Source: a virus
Virus record (IMG/VR): IMGVR_UViG_3300042868_001146
Coordinates: 1 to 33,627 of that record
Reading direction: 5' to 3' (one strand)
Length of the DNA: 33,627 nucleotides
Part shown: piece by piece, positions 1 to 7,631 of the stretch
Layout: each line of letters begins with the position of its first letter
How positions within the stretch are numbered: the stretch's first letter is position 1
Program-made: the position numbers and the translations under genes
Notes under the pieces: generated by a model
The model's input: only the letters and a program-made list of their open reading frames with translations
What the model was told of the DNA's origin: nothing
The model's database searches: none

Positions 1-796
1 GGTCAGAAACAAGTGCTGAATCAGTTGCCCCAACATAATCAGATATGGTTCTGACCTGACCAGCGCCTGTTCCACCAGTAATTGTAATTGTTGCACCGTT
101 ATAAATATCGTCGGTAGATGAGGCAGAAGCGTCAAGAATAATACTTGTTGCTCCACCGCCTTGTGCCGTACCACTTCTTCCGGGGTTGAACGATGCAGCA
201 CTAGCAGTTAGTGTAATGTTGCCAGAAACAGCAGATGGCGTTAATGTTGCTGCGGCACTAACCAATGTTGGAGTAGTTAAAGTAAACGCATACTTTGGGA
301 TTGAATCAAGAGTAATCGTTGTCGCAGTCCAAGTTGCATCAGTAGCGCCACGCACAATCTTAATCGGCGACAAATCTGGGTGAACAACAATTAGCGTATC
401 AGCCGATTGCGTCCAGCAAATGGATGACAGCATCGCACCAGTAATTGATGAGACGGTTAAGTAGTCATTACCAGAGCCATTGATATTGGTAACTAGCGCA
501 CCGTTTTTAACAACATACATTCTGCCAGTTACAAAGCACAGCATATAACTGTCATCGACCGAAAACTCAAAAGAGATTAGACGAACGCCATTAGCGGCAG
601 ATTCACTTTCAGTATTCGGAAGCTCAAAAATATGCTTTGTGCCGGGTCTGCGACGAACGCCACCCTGTGGTTGGATGATGACGTTGGTCGCCTTTGCCAG
701 CGCATTTTCGTACTGCGGGATGTCCACACGAGCGCGTAGCAACGGGTCAAGTTCCCCGGTACTAAAGTTCGTCTGAAAATCAATAAATCGTGCCAT
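1..796 (-). CDS. Tail tubular protein B (nozzle), N-terminal part cut by contig end
   Basis: This is the 5' part of a gp12-type tail nozzle protein that assembles below the tail tube A ring of short-tailed phages. The start is ATG at 796, sharing one base with the stop of tail tube A (TGATG). The N-terminus reads MARFIDFQTNFSTGELDPLL, followed by a QGGVRRRPG segment near residues 43-51, both typical of podovirus nozzle proteins. The frame is open to position 6 (about 263 codons) and continues in frame at 33501, ending at 32067, for 741 residues in total, close to the T7 gp12 size. Bases 1-5 are not part of the true gene. Family call is confident; the exact domain boundaries were not determined. 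Confidence 0.9.
   Translation of the reverse strand, partial: MARFIDFQTNFSTGELDPLLRARVDIPQYENALAKATNVIIQPQGGVRRRPGTKHIFELPNTESESAANGVRLISFEFSVDDSYMLCFVTGRMYVVKNGALVTNINGSGNDYLTVSSITGAMLSSICWTQSADTLIVVHPDLSPIKIVRGATDATWTATTITLDSIPKYAFTLTTPTLVSAAATLTPSAVSGNITLTASAASFNPGRSGTAQGGGATSIILDASASSTDDIYNGATITITGGTGAGQVRTISDYVGATDSALVSD
6..131. repeat. Direct terminal repeat, left copy
   Basis: These 126 bases are identical to 33502-33627. Merging the copies joins the two halves of the tail tube B gene in frame, so the contig represents a closed or permuted molecule of about 33,496 bp. The length is close to a common assembler k-mer, so this is more likely an assembly overlap than the biological terminal repeat. 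Bases 1-5 do not match the corresponding positions 33497-33501. Confidence 0.95.
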
Positions 797-1410
797 CAGT
801 ATCTCACTGCGACGAGTTCATAATCCTCAATGACTTGAGGTGGCTGACCTTGTGCATCAATATTCATAGCCTGCCTAAAGTAGCCACCACGGCCATTTTC
901 AGACGGAGAGCCAATAGCAACACCTTGCCAATAACCTGTCTTTGCTTCTTGCTCAGTAATCGGATATGCCAAGTGCCAAGCCATCATATACTTAATCAAC
1001 TGGACAAAGTATTGTGGCATTGCATATTCTGGAGTTTGATAAGGATAATCAATATAGATATCCTCGTAGTTTGTCAGCAATTTGTCGCCTTCGATTTCCC
1101 ATAGCTTTACAGGACGGGCATAAGCATTTGCTGTCTCAAACACAGCACGAGGATTGCCAAGACGGTCACCCGGCAACTGGTACTCATAACGCCATTCACT
1201 TGCTGGAGTGCTTGCAAGTCTTGCTAAACGAGTTTTCTTGTATGCAAATGACCAAGGATACATTGAGAGCGTCATGTCCCGAACATCGGAATACAGTCGG
1301 TCACAAGAGTTTGCCTCGTCTGTTCCGTCGTTAAATGACGAAATAGGCTTTGCGCCCAATAGGATCAATGCGTCAGAACAAATAGCAACTGATGTATCGC
1401 CTGCTGCCAT
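796..1410 (-). CDS. Tail tubular protein A (gp11-like adaptor)
   Basis: A 204-residue protein of the T7 gp11 type, which forms the adaptor ring between portal and nozzle. The family look comes from the N-terminal pattern (DALILLGAKPISSF near residues 13-26, then CDRLY), the early SMYPWSFA segment around residues 49-56, and the central AMPQYFVQLIKYMMAWHLA helix. T7 gp11 has a similar length (about 196). ATG at 1410; the stop overlaps the tail tube B start by one base, implying translational coupling. It sits downstream of the capsid and a small capsid-linked gene, the usual order in T7-type phages. Confidence 0.9.
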   Translation of the reverse strand: MAAGDTSVAICSDALILLGAKPISSFNDGTDEANSCDRLYSDVRDMTLSMYPWSFAYKKTRLARLASTPASEWRYEYQLPGDRLGNPRAVFETANAYARPVKLWEIEGDKLLTNYEDIYIDYPYQTPEYAMPQYFVQLIKYMMAWHLAYPITEQEAKTGYWQGVAIGSPSENGRGGYFRQAMNIDAQGQPPQVIEDYELVAVRY

Positions 1411-1429
1411 ATAAACCTCTCATGTAATA

Positions 1430-1462
1430 AAGGGCTGACCTCTATATCAGAAGCCAGCCCTT
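1430..1462 (-). terminator. Stem-loop between the small capsid-linked gene and tail tube A
   Basis: An 8-bp perfect inverted repeat (AAGGGCTG at 1430-1437, CAGCCCTT at 1455-1462) with a 17-base loop lies 19 bases after the upstream stop codon. On the minus strand it is followed by TTATTACATG rather than a long T-run, so it would be a leaky terminator or an RNA-processing/stability element. Its place just after the capsid genes mirrors the T7 late terminator between genes 10 and 11. Confidence 0.45.
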
Positions 1463-1481
1463 GGTGTTACAACAACCCGGT

Positions 1482-1760
1482 TTAATCGCTGTCAGTTGCA
1501 GTGACGGTCAGACCATCAACAACGTCAACAACAGTGCCAGTGTTGGAATTTACCCAAACAAGCGTCATAGCCGGTGTTCCACCAGTGCTGGTATAGCAGA
1601 AAATGATATCGCCAACTTTAAGGATTGAAGCGATAGTATTAAAGTAACCAGAGGTGTTTACGTCAGCAATTGCGTCAGTAGTCGAGTAGGTGTGTACGCT
1701 TGGAGCTTGTCCAGACTTGGATGCGCCATGCGTATTAAAGCCAGTAGCAGAAAAAGCCAT
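1482..1760 (-). CDS. Small capsid-linked protein (possible head decoration)
   Basis: A 92-residue, Ser/Thr/Gly-rich protein without charged clusters, predicted to be mainly beta. It begins MAFSATGFNTHGASKSG and ends with VVDVVDGLTVTATDSD. Small proteins of this kind are often encoded directly after the major capsid gene in podoviruses. Here it follows the capsid stop by 15 bases, with a purine-rich ribosome site (AGGAGAC) before the ATG at 1760. It probably rides on the capsid mRNA. A role as decoration or head-fibre protein is inferred from position and composition only. Confidence 0.75.
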   Translation of the reverse strand: MAFSATGFNTHGASKSGQAPSVHTYSTTDAIADVNTSGYFNTIASILKVGDIIFCYTSTGGTPAMTLVWVNSNTGTVVDVVDGLTVTATDSD

Positions 1761-1775
1761 GATTAGTCTCCTTGA

Positions 1776-2615
1776 TTAAGTTTCACGGCAGACGATCTTG
1801 ACGATACCTTCATCGTCAATCGCAACTGCGCCAGCCGAGAACATCGACGCGATCAAGAAGGAAGTCTTCTCTGCGATGTAGTTGATCTCAGTTTTTGGAG
1901 CAATGCCTTCTGCCAGACCAATAGCGTCTTTGTGGAATGCAAAGCAGGTACGGTCATTTGAGCCGTCTTTAATCAAACCACCCTCAGTGCGGTCACCCAA
2001 AACGTGGAAGGTGAAGCCCAAGAATGTGTTGATTTCGCCCTGAACCAGCGCCTTGACAGTGTTGAAGTCAGACGAGGTAACAGCAGTCTCAGACAGCAGC
2101 GAAGCCAAAGAACTTGCATGGATGATGATGTGACGGCCATCCATTGGGACGTTGTTGGCATTCAGAGTCTGAGCAGCAGAACGCAGTTTGGCGACGTTCA
2201 TGTTGGTGTCAGTACCACCGATATCGTTGCCAACCGAAGTCGCGCTAGAAGCGGTCAGTGCATCCAGAATCAGTTGATCCTGACGGCGCCCGATTGCGCT
2301 CGACACAACCTTGACCAACTCACGACGCTCGTCGAAATTGACCTTGGCCTGCATAAAGATGTCCGAATACTCAGCAGCGATGTAGTCAGACAGAGTTGCA
2401 GTTACCTGCGAGTAAGTTACGTTCAGCGGGGTAACGTCAGTCTGTGGGATACGGATTTGAGCAACGCCCTTGCCGATCTTAGGAAATTTGTAAGTTGAAC
2501 CTTCAACACCTGAACGGATACGGACAGCCGGACGGAGAACCGCCGAAGCCTGATAGGCTTGCTTAACTTCCGCATCAAACAGGGTTACAAAGGCTGTGGA
2601 CAGATTAATAGCCAT
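1776..2615 (-). CDS. Major capsid protein
   Basis: A 279-residue protein, short for an HK97-fold capsid but within the range of small podovirus capsids. The N-terminal AFVTLFDAEVKQAYQ helix, the long charged helix with NFDERRELVKVVSSAIGRRQ near residues 92-111, and the C-terminal TEINYIAEKTSFLIASM strand before AIDDEGIVKI match the phage capsid family. ATG at 2615 is preceded by AAAGGT. The gene lies between the scaffold (separated by terminator and promoter) and the small capsid-linked gene, and appears to be transcribed from its own promoter at 2756-2783, fitting the high copy number needed. Confidence 0.88.
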   Translation of the reverse strand: MAINLSTAFVTLFDAEVKQAYQASAVLRPAVRIRSGVEGSTYKFPKIGKGVAQIRIPQTDVTPLNVTYSQVTATLSDYIAAEYSDIFMQAKVNFDERRELVKVVSSAIGRRQDQLILDALTASSATSVGNDIGGTDTNMNVAKLRSAAQTLNANNVPMDGRHIIIHASSLASLLSETAVTSSDFNTVKALVQGEINTFLGFTFHVLGDRTEGGLIKDGSNDRTCFAFHKDAIGLAEGIAPKTEINYIAEKTSFLIASMFSAGAVAIDDEGIVKIVCRET

Positions 2616-2755
2616 TTTGTTTACCTTTTGACAAAGTTATAAAGAGGTTTCTCGCTGTCGGTGAGCCGCAATGCGGGCCGGTTGCTTGCAGTAGGATGCC
2701 AGCCAGTTGGGTACAACCATCTGAGGGTCGATCATCTGATATGCCTCGGATACAT

Positions 2756-2783
2756 ATTGTAATCAGGTTTGTCTATTCCGCAA
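2756..2783 (-). promoter_or_regulatory. Sigma70-type promoter for the capsid gene
   Basis: On the minus strand TTGCGG (2783-2778) and TACAAT (2761-2756) are spaced by 16 bases. The same TTGCKG-N16-TACAAT arrangement occurs at 8681-8708. It lies immediately downstream of the scaffold terminator, and start would be near 2749, leaving a leader of about 130 bases before the capsid ATG at 2615. The leader contains a short hairpin (CCGC/GCGG around 2667-2676). Confidence 0.6.
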
Positions 2784-2804
2784 GTCTTTTTGATAGTTTT
2801 TTGC

Positions 2805-2831
2805 AAAAAAAACCCCCGAACCAGTCGGGGG
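2805..2831 (-). terminator. Rho-independent terminator after the scaffold gene
   Basis: On the minus strand, CCCCCGA (2831-2825), a five-base loop and TCGGGGG (2819-2813) are followed by eight T residues (2812-2805). The 7-bp GC-rich stem and T-run form a textbook intrinsic terminator 28 bases after the scaffold stop codon. It closes the head operon and separates it from the capsid transcript. Confidence 0.92.
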
Positions 2832-2858
2832 CGAACTCCGTGGAGGAGTGGAGACATT

Positions 2859-3650
2859 TTAACCGTACCGCTTTTGGAACAGTCTTTCAACCTTTTGCCG
2901 GTAAGACGGATCGGTTTCATACTTCGGATCGCCTACCATTGCCTGCAATTCTAGGTCAGACATCTGGCCTTCAATTGGCTGGGACTCAACAGGGATTCTA
3001 CCCTCATAAGCCTCACGGATTTTAGACAAAGCTTTGATACCACGGGCTGTGCCACCCATGATTTTGAACTCCTCAAAGTCCTCTCCTGACCAAACGCCCT
3101 TGTTGACTAGACCTCTCGCCCAGTTGACCATGCCATTGATGACAGCATCAGCATTGGGGCCAAGCGCCTTACGTTCAGCTTGAATATCGACATCAGGAAC
3201 GCCTATGGCACTTTCGGCCATTCCTCTTAGCTTCCCAGCAATATCGTCAAATGCTGCTTGAGATACGCCATTCTCAGCAGCCCAGTCCTTAAAGATCGGG
3301 ACAAACTCTAGCTGCTCGGCATTATCGCCAAATGCGGAAATATCGTACTTGCCTTCTGGTGGAGCTTTATGCGTACCCTTGGAAACCATCTTGCGAAGGT
3401 CCTTCCAAGACTTAGCCATGCCCTCCATGTCAGGCTCTTGCTTTTCTTTGTTCCAGAAGTTTTCAGGCCACCAATCAGGACGATCAACCGCCTCGTCATC
3501 AGGGATGGATTCTGAGGATCGGTGTTCTACCGCTGCCTCATTTTTGTCTACAGGAGCTTTGTCTTCACTGGCCTCTACGTTGTCAAGTAGGCCAGTGCTT
3601 TCCGCTGCTGCTGAATCACTAGGCTCGACTGCCGTTTCGTTATCGCTCAA
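2859..3650 (-). CDS. Capsid assembly scaffolding protein
   Basis: A 263-residue gp9-type scaffold, which guides capsid shell assembly and then leaves. The first 80 residues are very acidic and Ser/Ala/Glu-rich, followed by a WWPENFW segment near residues 60-66. A conserved core (GKYDISAFGDNAEQLEFVP near 101-119) and the C-terminal helix ending in VERLFQKRYG, basic as in capsid-binding scaffold tails, complete the family pattern. Its start overlaps the end of the Bbp19-like gene by four bases. It is the last gene before the terminator at 2805-2831. Confidence 0.87.
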   Translation of the reverse strand: MSDNETAVEPSDSAAAESTGLLDNVEASEDKAPVDKNEAAVEHRSSESIPDDEAVDRPDWWPENFWNKEKQEPDMEGMAKSWKDLRKMVSKGTHKAPPEGKYDISAFGDNAEQLEFVPIFKDWAAENGVSQAAFDDIAGKLRGMAESAIGVPDVDIQAERKALGPNADAVINGMVNWARGLVNKGVWSGEDFEEFKIMGGTARGIKALSKIREAYEGRIPVESQPIEGQMSDLELQAMVGDPKYETDPSYRQKVERLFQKRYG

Positions 3651-3901
3651 AAGTTCCTCGCTCTGTTGATTCGGGCTTCAATCTCTTTGACTAAAGAGCA
3701 TCGCCCCTCTAAAAAATAACCGTAGGATGGATCGCTCCCCGGTCCCCAGCATGGCTGCTCAACGGTTGTATCTCTCAACCACTTGAGCAACTTCTGCCCT
3801 TCTTCTGTGCCAAAGACTCGTAAGCACAGTTTATCCGTATCACTTGATTCTCGTGGAGCCAACGACTCCTGCATTGCCTCTAAATCATCCCACCCGGCCA
3901 T
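3647..3901 (-). CDS. Bbp19-like small phage protein
   Basis: An 84-residue protein. The segment from CLRVFGTEEGQKLLKWLRD (near 27-45) through an FLEGRCSLVKEIEARI helix (near 63-78) resembles the Bbp19 family of short proteins encoded in head operons of podoviruses such as Bordetella phage BPP-1. The function of that family is unknown; the location between portal and scaffold suggests a head-assembly or DNA-entry accessory role. ATG at 3901 is preceded by AAGGAGG at a rather short distance (3 bases). It overlaps the cupin gene by 17 bases and the scaffold gene by 4. Confidence 0.7.
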   Translation of the reverse strand: MAGWDDLEAMQESLAPRESSDTDKLCLRVFGTEEGQKLLKWLRDTTVEQPCWGPGSDPSYGYFLEGRCSLVKEIEARINRARNF

Positions 3902-4205
3902 ACGCCTCCTTATTTGGCACGATCACTCCATCTTCCTCCTCTGCCTGCTCTGTCGCGTGTATGCAGTACCAAATAGTATCTGTCTGAGTAATGATGACGT
4001 GCGACTTATGTGCTTCTATTTCTATGCAGGCAGGAGCCTTGTAAAACGTATGCTCACCGTCTATGTCTACAACTACTTCGCCTTTTGCCAAGATAGACAG
4101 GTGAGAATAAGAGTGAACGTGTTGCGGAACCGCCCACCCTTTTGGCAAAAAGTATTCTTTGGCGTAAAGTCCATCTGCAAAATGATGCTGAAGATTAGAC
4201 TCCAC
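3885..4205 (-). CDS. Cupin-fold protein
   Basis: A 106-residue single-domain protein with a recognisable cupin motif 1: H29, H31 and H35 followed by G42 and a VVVDIDG turn ending at G50; motif 2 would be around H66/H69 and H83. Cupins are beta-barrels that often bind a metal and act as enzymes or ligand sensors. The motif-1 glutamate is not obvious, so metal coordination may be atypical. Start is a GTG at 4205, overlapping the portal stop by 11 bases, with AAGGGG upstream; the next start (TTG) would remove the beginning of the barrel. The gene is inside the head operon, so it is made late with virion proteins. Its role is unknown. Confidence 0.8.
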   Translation of the reverse strand: MESNLQHHFADGLYAKEYFLPKGWAVPQHVHSYSHLSILAKGEVVVDIDGEHTFYKAPACIEIEAHKSHVIITQTDTIWYCIHATEQAEEEDGVIVPNKEAYGRVG

Positions 4206-5826
4206 CCGGCGCCCCTTGTGGCTGTCCTTCCATCATGGCTTGCTGCTGACCTGCCATAGCAAGGGCAACCTGCTGCTGCATCATCATTTGCTGCTGTTGT
4301 TCCATCAGGAATCCACGTTCTGCTGCTGTATTTCTAACCGCTGATGGGATACCCAACTTGTCACCAATGTAGTCAATCAACTCGCCTGTTTTAACTGCCA
4401 GTGCGCCCTCTGCGCCCATTGGTGCTGTAATCTGCATGAACTGGATAATGTTGTTAATCTCCTCCATGTTCTGCGCCATAGCCAGCGGGGCAACAGGGCT
4501 GACCTTGATCTCCAGACCATTGACCTTCAGCGGCATATTAATCAGACCGCGCTCGTCCATGACCTGCAAGATACGAGACACCATCGGTATCATCGTCTCG
4601 TTAATTAGACGGCCAAAGGCAGAGCCAAGGTTTTGCGCCAACTCCTTCATACGCTCAACCACCTCTGTGGCAGAACGAGCCGACATATTGTCTGGAGGCA
4701 GAGACTCATCTAACAGAGTACGCTTGATGTTGGCACGAAGATCATTAATGACGATCTGACTGACGTTAAAGTCACCAGCACGAGGCAAGGCACGAAGCGA
4801 CTCACCTTGTGGGCCACCGTTACGAGCGACAGGAATAACTGCACCCGGTACGATCTTGACCGTCTGAGGATTTAGCACCCCATCATCAGCCGCTGTGTAC
4901 ACACCAGCCACAGCCAACGATGCGTTCTTTAGCAGCAACTCAATGGTTTTATTTAGCGTCTTAATGTCGGGCATGGCTGTCAACAGTGGACCGCGACCAT
5001 AAACCTCACCGGCTACCTTGGAGTAACGGCTAATCACCCACGGTGAAGACAGCATCCGACGATAGACAATCTCTTCTTTGGTCTTGACCTCAATGACGTG
5101 ATAGCACCAGTCGCCACGCTCTGCGTCATAGACCGTTGCCTCCATCAGATCAATCTCATCTGTGGGCTTGCTATCAACCATCTGTGTCAGATAGTCAGAG
5201 AAGACTGCATCCTTCCACTGCTGCTGGATGGCTTCGGCCTTCATCCGCATACGACGGTAAATCTTGTCTACCTGACCGTTTGCGCCCTCTTCATAACTGA
5301 CCAAGAACATCGGCACAGGGATAAAGTTGATGGGAGAAACATCATCGCCCGGCTGAATCATCATGCAAGCCGTGCCAACAGCCATGTCCAGCAAGAACTC
5401 ACCGATAGCAATGTCAAAGTTCGACTGCTTGATGACAGTAAACATCTTCTCCATGTAAACATCAAAGACAGCTTGCGCTTGGTCTTTCTGTTCTGGTGGC
5501 ACATCAGAGCCGGGTTCCAGCCTGCACCACTTGCGCTGTGGCGGGAAGATGCCTGACTGCAAACGGTTAGCAAATCGCTGTGTGCTGTTGATGGCTGTTG
5601 CGTCAAATACGCGAGACATCTTCTTAGCGCCCTTGGAATTACCATCGTAATATCCGTATAGCTGGCGCTGCGGCAAGGCGAACTCATAGGCATCGGTGTA
5701 CAAAGACTCAAACAAGTCCTTGTCCCGCTGTGCTTTCTCGGCACGACGCAAAATCTCATCCGTAGGCATTTTCTTGCCTTGGTAGACCTTACGGCGCGTA
5801 CCCTTCATGTAAGACATTTCAGCCAT
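4195..5826 (-). CDS. Portal / head-to-tail connector protein (gp8-like)
   Basis: A 543-residue connector of the T7 gp8 family (about 536 in T7), forming the dodecameric ring through which DNA enters and leaves. Typical segments are the N-terminal RDKDLFESLYTDAYEFALP helix (near 35-53), FDATAINSTQRFANRLQSGI (near 74-93), the FNVSQIVINDLRANIKRTLL region, and ARSATEVVERMKELAQNLGS in the clip/wing area. The C-terminus is rich in Gln and Met (about residues 504-543), a low-complexity tail common in these proteins. ATG at 5826 shares a base with the upstream stop (TAATG). Confidence 0.93.
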   Translation of the reverse strand: MAEMSYMKGTRRKVYQGKKMPTDEILRRAEKAQRDKDLFESLYTDAYEFALPQRQLYGYYDGNSKGAKKMSRVFDATAINSTQRFANRLQSGIFPPQRKWCRLEPGSDVPPEQKDQAQAVFDVYMEKMFTVIKQSNFDIAIGEFLLDMAVGTACMMIQPGDDVSPINFIPVPMFLVSYEEGANGQVDKIYRRMRMKAEAIQQQWKDAVFSDYLTQMVDSKPTDEIDLMEATVYDAERGDWCYHVIEVKTKEEIVYRRMLSSPWVISRYSKVAGEVYGRGPLLTAMPDIKTLNKTIELLLKNASLAVAGVYTAADDGVLNPQTVKIVPGAVIPVARNGGPQGESLRALPRAGDFNVSQIVINDLRANIKRTLLDESLPPDNMSARSATEVVERMKELAQNLGSAFGRLINETMIPMVSRILQVMDERGLINMPLKVNGLEIKVSPVAPLAMAQNMEEINNIIQFMQITAPMGAEGALAVKTGELIDYIGDKLGIPSAVRNTAAERGFLMEQQQQMMMQQQVALAMAGQQQAMMEGQPQGAPGGV

Positions 5827-6221
5827 TATTTGAGCCTTTCCTTCATAAGCATTGAGCGTTCTGCCTGCCGTGGCTTCATTGCTGCACGGGCTTGCTGTTC
5901 TTCGTTGTCCATAATCACATGAATTTGCTCTGCTCTTTTCCCACCAGCAGGGCCACTGTCATAGATAGGCCAGCTACCTTTGTCTATGTCAGCCTTCCAA
6001 GTTTTATACAACTCATCTTCGTTCTTAACAATTTTGTTATTTACCCAGCCCGGCACAGTAGCAAACTTCCCTTTGTACTTACCTTCGGGTATATAGATCG
6101 TTGAGGAGTAAACAGTAATTGGGCGGCCTTTCTCATCACGACCAACATTGCCAGTAGCAATAGAGTTGCGATGATATTTAACAATATTCTGTTCTGCCGG
6201 AGTAAGTTTTAAGTCAGCCAT
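5826..6221 (-). CDS. Unknown head-operon protein, 131 residues
   Basis: Not recognised. The protein starts MADLKLTPAEQNIVKYHRNS, has a beta-rich middle (VYSSTIYIPEGKYKGKFATV near residues 38-57) and ends in a highly charged helix (RQAERSMLMKERLK). The N-terminal half looks folded and the C-terminal part helical. Start ATG at 6221 overlaps the previous gene by 8 bases and the stop is fused to the portal start, so it is translated with portal. A structural or assembly role is inferred from context only. Confidence 0.7.
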   Translation of the reverse strand: MADLKLTPAEQNIVKYHRNSIATGNVGRDEKGRPITVYSSTIYIPEGKYKGKFATVPGWVNNKIVKNEDELYKTWKADIDKGSWPIYDSGPAGGKRAEQIHVIMDNEEQQARAAMKPRQAERSMLMKERLK

Positions 6222-6543
6222 TTTCTTTCTCCAGTTTGTATTTATCCAGCATATTCCTGCCCTTGGCAGCTAACCTTCTTGCAGCACCCGCAGTTCTAGG
6301 CACAGGCTCACCCCATGCGTTTGCGGCTAATGCCAACCTTGTCGGATCGCCATCCTTATCAACCAATGGACCACTAGGGTTAGTGTAAAAGCGCGTTAAG
6401 AAAGACCCTTTGCGTCTGGCTTTCTCGCCACTGGGACTAGATTCTTTGACTCCCGGCTGCAAATTCTTGCTCTCGCCTGATGCCTCAAACTTGCGTCGGC
6501 CAGCCTCAGTCAACCCGCCTTCAGGGTCTTTGTACTTGCTCAC
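6214..6543 (-). CDS. DUF6321-like small basic protein
   Basis: A 109-residue basic protein starting with GGLTEAGRRKFEA (near 9-21) and containing KARRKGSFLTRFYTNPSGPL (near 41-60) and a WGEPVPRTAGAARRLAAKGR tail. This layout matches a family of short proteins (DUF6321 type) found just upstream of portal in T7-like marine and freshwater phages. The biochemical role is unknown; basicity suggests nucleic-acid or capsid contact. It overlaps its neighbours by 4 bases upstream and 8 downstream. Confidence 0.75.
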   Translation of the reverse strand: MSKYKDPEGGLTEAGRRKFEASGESKNLQPGVKESSPSGEKARRKGSFLTRFYTNPSGPLVDKDGDPTRLALAANAWGEPVPRTAGAARRLAAKGRNMLDKYKLEKENG

Positions 6544-6710
6544 TTCTTACCCCGTGCTGCCGCCATGTTGTCGATCAGGTTCGGGTACGGACGGCCTGCT
6601 TGCTGTGCGCGACGCATAGCATTGCGCTTTTGTCCTTCGCTCAACTTCTTTGGCTCACCCAAATCTTTTGGACGGGGCTTATCCCAGACTTCTTTTTTAG
6701 GTTTATCCAT
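6540..6710 (-). CDS. Small basic protein, 56 residues
   Basis: Starts at ATG 6710, fused to the previous stop (TAATG); an in-frame GTG at 6722 is less likely. The product is Lys/Arg/Pro-rich, with WDKPRPKDLGEPKKLSEGQ near residues 9-27 and a C-terminal GRPYPNLIDNMAAARGKK. Very similar-looking short proteins occur in the same position in other T7-like phages, with no known function. Probably binds nucleic acid or another virion protein, by charge only. Confidence 0.7.
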   Translation of the reverse strand: MDKPKKEVWDKPRPKDLGEPKKLSEGQKRNAMRRAQQAGRPYPNLIDNMAAARGKK

Positions 6711-7303
6711 TATTCGTACCACTCCAGAGCAAGGTGGGCAGCGTGTGCTGTGCCATTTACATTTGTAAGTCGAAACAAGTAAGTTGTCAGTGGTTTTAGG
6801 ACGTATTCCAATGATCCAGCATTTCCACCGCCTGCCTTCTTGCCTATGCCGCCGGGAATAATTTGCGCGTCAAGTTCTGTACCTAATGCTGTAACTGTCG
6901 GCGCAATAACCATTGCCACTTGGCTTGGGTTGCTAACTGCATAATTCCTATTTCTGCTAATTGGAATAAATGCTGTCCCACCACTGGTTGTCGAACCCTC
7001 GTAAATGTACAATTCTGCGTCCCCCAAACACAATGCATCAATCGTAATGTGAGGGATCACTCCAGTTGGGGATGCCATTGCTATGTCAATGCTTGCGCCA
7101 GCAGCAAGTTTTGCGCTAGTTGGATACATCTTGTAAGCAAACCATGCTCTGCCATCGTGATTACGCTGGTGGTTTACATCCACCATAATTGATGGAGCGT
7201 CAGCACCTGCAACAACGTAGTTACCTGCGTTGTTCTTCTGAACCTGCGTGACAAACCTAGATTTGGTTGTCAGCGATTCAAGACTGACTTCAGTAACCGC
7301 CAT
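6710..7303 (-). CDS. Beta-rich putative virion surface protein, 197 residues
   Basis: Not assigned to a named family. The protein has alternating hydrophobic strands (VDVNHQRNHDGRAWFAYKMY near 40-59; ELYIYEGSTTSGGTAF near 98-113; LEYVLKPLTTYLFRLTNVNG near 165-184) and few charges, like capsid decoration or receptor-binding beta-sandwich proteins. The ATG at 7303 is chosen over an upstream TTG because it is preceded by GAAGAGG and fused to the preceding stop (TGATG). It lies in the head operon, so a structural role is likely but unproven. Confidence 0.72.
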   Translation of the reverse strand: MAVTEVSLESLTTKSRFVTQVQKNNAGNYVVAGADAPSIMVDVNHQRNHDGRAWFAYKMYPTSAKLAAGASIDIAMASPTGVIPHITIDALCLGDAELYIYEGSTTSGGTAFIPISRNRNYAVSNPSQVAMVIAPTVTALGTELDAQIIPGGIGKKAGGGNAGSLEYVLKPLTTYLFRLTNVNGTAHAAHLALEWYE

Positions 7304-7473
7304 CAATCATCCTCTTCTTCGTCATCTTCTGGCATATCCATCTTGCCCGGCTTCTTCTTACCGTGCATCTTTGCCATCATCCGCATTGCTTTGCGCTTTA
7401 GTGCCAAGTCTTTAGCAGATGGCATCTTCTCTTCTTCGTCTTCTTGTTCTTCAATAGTGATCTTGAGTGACAT
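7303..7473 (-). CDS. Acidic/Met-rich small protein, 56 residues
   Basis: Short frame with ATG at 7473 and a stop fused to the next gene. The ends are strongly acidic (IEEQEDEEEK near 7-16; PEDDEEEDD at the C-terminus) and flank a basic, Met-rich middle (LALKRKAMRMMAKMHGKKK, near 23-41). No family recognised. It has tight coupling on both sides, supporting a real gene; the function is unknown. Confidence 0.65.
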   Translation of the reverse strand: MSLKITIEEQEDEEEKMPSAKDLALKRKAMRMMAKMHGKKKPGKMDMPEDDEEEDD

Positions 7474-7475
7474 GA

Positions 7476-7631
7476 TTAAGCCTTTTGTTTAGTCGCTTTA
7501 CGCGCTTCAGACAATGCAATTGCTTGTGCTTGCTTTGGGTCTTTGACTACTGGACCGCCCTTGCCAGAATGCAGTGAGCCAGACTTGTACTCGCGCATAA
7601 CTTTACGGACTTTTTTATCGAACTTATCCAT
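7476..7631 (-). CDS. DUF6496-like small basic protein, 51 residues
   Basis: The sequence runs KVRKVMREYKSGSLHSG (near 7-23), then GGPVVKDPKQAQAIALSEAR, the classical layout of a short family (DUF6496 type) widespread in bacteria and phages: K-V-M-x-E-[YF]-K-x-G-x-L followed by a V-x-x-x-K-Q-A-x-A-I-A-L-S-E-A-R helix. Function unknown, possibly DNA binding. ATG at 7631, shared with the stop region of the upstream gene. Confidence 0.78.
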   Translation of the reverse strand: MDKFDKKVRKVMREYKSGSLHSGKGGPVVKDPKQAQAIALSEARKATKQKA

